Of a stretch of 17,817 nt of DNA, positions 14,804-17,817 are shown piece by piece. Numbering within the stretch: the first letter of the stretch is position 1; every line of letters begins with the position of its first letter. The position numbers were made by a program, and so were the translations under genes. The notes under the pieces are model-generated. The model saw nothing but the letters and a program-made list of their open reading frames with translations, was not told the DNA's origin and did no database searches. Origin of the DNA: Chloroflexota bacterium (GTDB lineage: Bacteria; Chloroflexota; Anaerolineae; Aggregatilineales; UBA3940); assembly GCA_024643825.1 (NCBI GenBank), contig JAHEME010000006.1:1-17817 (forward strand), in the 5' to 3' direction.

Positions 14804-16936
14804 CTATTGTCGGGTATCAACAATCACGTTCGTGTCACATGCAGTACCTGCGGGTGGCTGAACAATGCGTGGTAGCCCCCATCCGGCCCAATCACCGGTG
14901 AAATCTCCCACAGGGCCAGGGCCAGTTTGCAACGTGAACCGAATTTTCTGATCAGCATACTGGCTCAAATCAAGCAGGTAGGGATGCCAGTGCTGATCTT
15001 CTGGCGCATTGCTAATGTATGTGTCAAGAAGAATGGATTGACCATCTCCACTCTCTGACGCCACACTCACCGTAAAGTTTGCCCCATCGCCACCCCATAC
15101 CCAACTGTCTGGATACAGAGCCAGATCGACCCGAAAGCATACCGGAGCAGATGGTAGCGTTAGAGAATACGTGAGCCTTCCTTCCGGCGCAAGCAAGAGA
15201 GTCTCATACGCAGGCTCACCCGGCATATCGAATGAAAGCACCTTAGGAGGCGGCTCTATTGTCTGATCAATGGAAGCCGAATCAAACTCCCTAATTAGAT
15301 CAATTCGTGTGACATCGTTTAACAGTTCCGGGGCATTCTGACGACTCCAGTATGGAATCAATCGGAAGAACTGGAATCGGCCAAACTCATATTCCATTCG
15401 ATAGTGAAGATCGGTGAATGCTCGATATTCGGGAATGTCCCTCCAGGAAATATTCGGATTCTTGAAGTCAAAGAATGTGCGATCAAATGTGGTCAGAAGC
15501 AAATATACAGGCGGGTCACGATAAATATCATCCAATGCCTCTGCTCTCCATGCGTCTTGCCAGGGGTTCCCACCCCGAACATGCATCAGCAAGGGTTCGT
15601 TATAGATAAATCGAGTAGGACTGGCACGATCAGCAAGATAATAGATCGCTGTGTGATGACCCCAAACCCAGATTTTGTCGGTGGGCATAGTGCGCTCCCG
15701 AATATACTGAGCAGCGATAGCGTGATCCCACGTTCCCTGTCGCTCATAAAATACTTCCTGAGACTCGTGGCCCATCAGATATGCACCCAGAATCTTCCAT
15801 TGGTCAATATAGAAGAAGGCTCCGGTATTGACCAGAAGAGCGGCTCCCAGCAATAGAGACAAGGACATGCGAAATTTTGCTGTGGGGAGAGAAGTTACCT
15901 CCTTCAAGAGTATTCCGCATCCTAGCGCAAATGCGGGCAGGCTTGCCGTCCAGTGGTAGGGGGTGAATCGCTGCTGGCCCCAGACTACTACAACCCCTGC
16001 CACGAACGCTAGCATAGTCACCCATCCAACCCATCGCCGTCTATGCAGGGCAACTCCAATCCCGATCAGCGATGCGCCAATGACGACTGGCAGGCGGCCA
16101 AAGTACTCCAACGTTTGCTGGACTGGCTGAGAACGCAGAGCATATTCATCTGGATTTAGCTGCGCTTTTGGAAAGTAAAAGAAAATGAATTGGAGATGTG
16201 TGATTGCATCGCCAAGAGCGCCGACGGAGAATAAGTAGATTGCAAAGCCAGCGGTCAAACCAAGTGCTCCCGATAGGGTTAGTGCAAAAAACATTACCCT
16301 CTGGGAAGCAGTTTGCTCAGGATCTAGCAAGATCAAGCTCAACGCTGTCACCCCATAAGGTAGGATGAGGGCGTATTTGTAGAAAACAGCAATGGCAAGC
16401 AAACCTCCTCCCAAAAGCAAAGGCCATCTCCGAGTCTTAGCTTGTCCCAAAGTAATCCCAAGAAACCCTACCAAAGCAAACAGATTTGCAAAGCTCTCTG
16501 GCTGTGCATTCATATCAAAACGGATTGCAATGGCGAGAAGCCCGTATAGAAGGCCGGTAGCATAGGCCAGCCATCGATTTACACCAATCCACAGAGAAGC
16601 CAGTTTAGCAAGTGCCAAAGATGACACTGCGATAACAATGGCATTCAGAATATACGGGCCTGAAGGAGTATGTCCGAAGATGATCTCAGCCAGTGCATAC
16701 GTGTAGTGCATGGCTGGCCCTTTGGTATCCCAGCAACCACGAAATGGCACGTTCCCGCGCAGCAAACTCTGAGCGCATGTGGCATAGACACCTTGATCGC
16801 GGTTCAAAGGAACGTTCCAGAAAGGTGCAGCTACTCCTAGGAGAAAGAGTATCACAAACAGCGGTGCGATCCGGGACAATACAGTCTTCTTATCAAAGAA
16901 TGGGTTTGATTTAAGCAGAGGCTGGCTGTTACTCAT
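14804..16936 (-). CDS. GT39-like membrane glycosyltransferase with C-terminal sandwich domain
   Basis: A 710-residue polytopic protein of the PMT/ArnT (GT-C, family 39) type, predicted to transfer a sugar from a polyprenyl-phosphate carrier on the outer face of the membrane. After the first helix comes NRDQGVYATCAQSLLRG with the Asp typical of the catalytic loop, then CWDTKGPAMHY, as in bacterial GT39 proteins. About ten helices run to residue 380. The last third (about 400-700) is soluble; its end (WHPYLLDLSQYADQKIRFTL, then GDWAGWGLPRIV) looks like a carbohydrate-binding jelly roll. The ATG at 16936 is chosen over a TTG one codon earlier: GGAG lies 5 bases before it. It is head-to-head with another membrane glycosyltransferase-like gene. 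Acceptor unknown. Confidence 0.88.
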   Translation of the reverse strand: MSNSQPLLKSNPFFDKKTVLSRIAPLFVILFLLGVAAPFWNVPLNRDQGVYATCAQSLLRGNVPFRGCWDTKGPAMHYTYALAEIIFGHTPSGPYILNAIVIAVSSLALAKLASLWIGVNRWLAYATGLLYGLLAIAIRFDMNAQPESFANLFALVGFLGITLGQAKTRRWPLLLGGGLLAIAVFYKYALILPYGVTALSLILLDPEQTASQRVMFFALTLSGALGLTAGFAIYLFSVGALGDAITHLQFIFFYFPKAQLNPDEYALRSQPVQQTLEYFGRLPVVIGASLIGIGVALHRRRWVGWVTMLAFVAGVVVVWGQQRFTPYHWTASLPAFALGCGILLKEVTSLPTAKFRMSLSLLLGAALLVNTGAFFYIDQWKILGAYLMGHESQEVFYERQGTWDHAIAAQYIRERTMPTDKIWVWGHHTAIYYLADRASPTRFIYNEPLLMHVRGGNPWQDAWRAEALDDIYRDPPVYLLLTTFDRTFFDFKNPNISWRDIPEYRAFTDLHYRMEYEFGRFQFFRLIPYWSRQNAPELLNDVTRIDLIREFDSASIDQTIEPPPKVLSFDMPGEPAYETLLLAPEGRLTYSLTLPSAPVCFRVDLALYPDSWVWGGDGANFTVSVASESGDGQSILLDTYISNAPEDQHWHPYLLDLSQYADQKIRFTLQTGPGPVGDFTGDWAGWGLPRIVQPPAGTACDTNVIVDTRQ

Positions 16937-17025
16937 CAATGCTCCGAAGGTTGCTTGGTAATGTCAGCGCAGACTTTCTAGTCTACTGGCGGGCCAAACT
17001 AGGTGCAACGAAAAGCGACGCTGGC

Positions 17026-17817
17026 ATGAGCATGGTAGAATGCATATCCTCATCACTGAATCCGGGGATTTCTGCCGTGCGTTCGTCTCTTCCAGGCTGG
17101 TCAATCCCGCTGCTAATATTTCTGACGGTTTCGTCAATTTACTTTGCTGCTCTGTCGGGTGTAACGTCTAGCAATGACGGCAGCCACTATGCGCTCGTAC
17201 GCGCGCTGGTGGATCGGCGCAGCTTTGAAATTGCACCCTATCTGGAATTTACTGAGCATCAAGATTATTCGCTAAATGGGGAACGCCGCTACAGTGATCG
17301 TCCTCCCGGAACGGCTTTGCTTGCAGCCCCTCTTTATGCCCTCGGAACTCTGTCTCCAGCCCCCAACGTGCCAGTGCCGTCTTCGCGGCAGCATCAGTGA
17401 CGATATTTTATCTGGTGCTGCGCTATCAGCTTCACCGATCTCCATCTGCGTCCTTGCTCGCTACCTTGGCGCTGGCATTCGGAACAACCACCTGGAAATA
17501 CGGCAGTGTTCTGTATTCTCACGCACTGGCTGGTTTAGTCGTCTGGATCGGAGTCTTTCTTGCACTTCAGGCTCATCAGCATGCACCCAGCAGGGCAATA
17601 TCATTTGTGTTTGGCTTCACAATTGGATTCGCTCCGCTGGTGGAATATACCAACGTATTGGTGGCAGCCATTCTTGGTATTGACTGGCTCGTGAGCCTCC
17701 TACGAATCGCCAGGCAGAGATCAGACAATTGTCCTTCGAAGGCAAAATACGCTGTTTTCGGAGCAGCAATTCCAATCTCATTGCTTCTGATCTACAACAC
17801 GCTGAATTTCGGTGGGC
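17026..17817 (+). pseudogene. GT-C/GT39-like membrane protein, frameshifted and cut by the window end
   Basis: The first part (to the stop at 17400) reads as the N-terminal region of a polytopic glycosyltransferase-like protein: one helix, SNDGSHYALVRAL and then YSDRPPGTALLAAPLYALG. Homology-like sequence ends near 17358 and continues without a stop in the -1 frame to the window edge (RASAVFAAASVTIFYLVLRY, then FGTTTWKYGSVLYSHALAG), with several more helices. The switch falls at five C (17360-17364); a sixth C would restore one frame. Gene callers will give two pieces, up to 17400 and from about 17358. Starts at 16939 and 17032 are also possible; none has a good ribosome site. It is divergent from the GT39 gene at 16936. 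Confidence 0.7.

Overview
The window (about 50% GC) looks like bacterial chromosome, most plausibly a member of the Chloroflexota or a relative. That placement is inferred from gene style: Thr/Pro-rich tails on surface proteins, large GT39-type membrane proteins with a C-terminal sandwich domain, and a Rel protein with an EFDD motif. No 16S or other decisive marker is present. I see no mobile element, CRISPR array, phage gene or integrase.

Left edge (1-497): the first 15 codons of a minus-strand gene behind a near-perfect sigma70-type promoter, then a 200-base palindrome-rich stretch that could be a structured RNA with a 6S-like outline. Cell-envelope block (498-4711): a LysM/L,D-transpeptidase is transcribed leftwards. 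Divergent from it is a two-gene operon of a membrane-anchored beta-propeller protein with an M15-like C-terminal domain and an M23 endopeptidase. Core block (4759-8838): a long Rel/SpoT (p)ppGpp enzyme; convergent with it, a Lon-N-domain protein followed by plsX; then tRNA-Leu(GAG) with its own promoter and terminator.

Accessory and respiratory block (8870-14726): an unrecognised 816-residue protein; a lipoprotein of the PQQ sugar-dehydrogenase fold that lacks the catalytic histidine; and a compact minus-strand three-gene operon for a quinol-oxidising cytochrome bc complex. This operon is the most unusual thing in the window. Cytochrome b is cut inside the loop between helices C and D. Helices D-G are encoded by the first gene, the Rieske protein by the second, and helices A-C fused to a cytochrome c domain by the third. 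All four b-heme histidines, the c-heme motif and the Rieske cluster ligands are present, so the complex looks functional. Right edge (14804-17817): two head-to-head GT39/GT-C-like membrane glycosyltransferases; the rightward one carries an apparent one-base frameshift and runs off the window.

The envelope genes form one functional group (crosslinking, cleaving and possibly sensing peptidoglycan). The cytochrome operon would pass electrons from quinol through the b hemes and Rieske centre to its own tethered cytochrome c on the outer face. Several rightward units share a TGnTATnnT extended -10 element.
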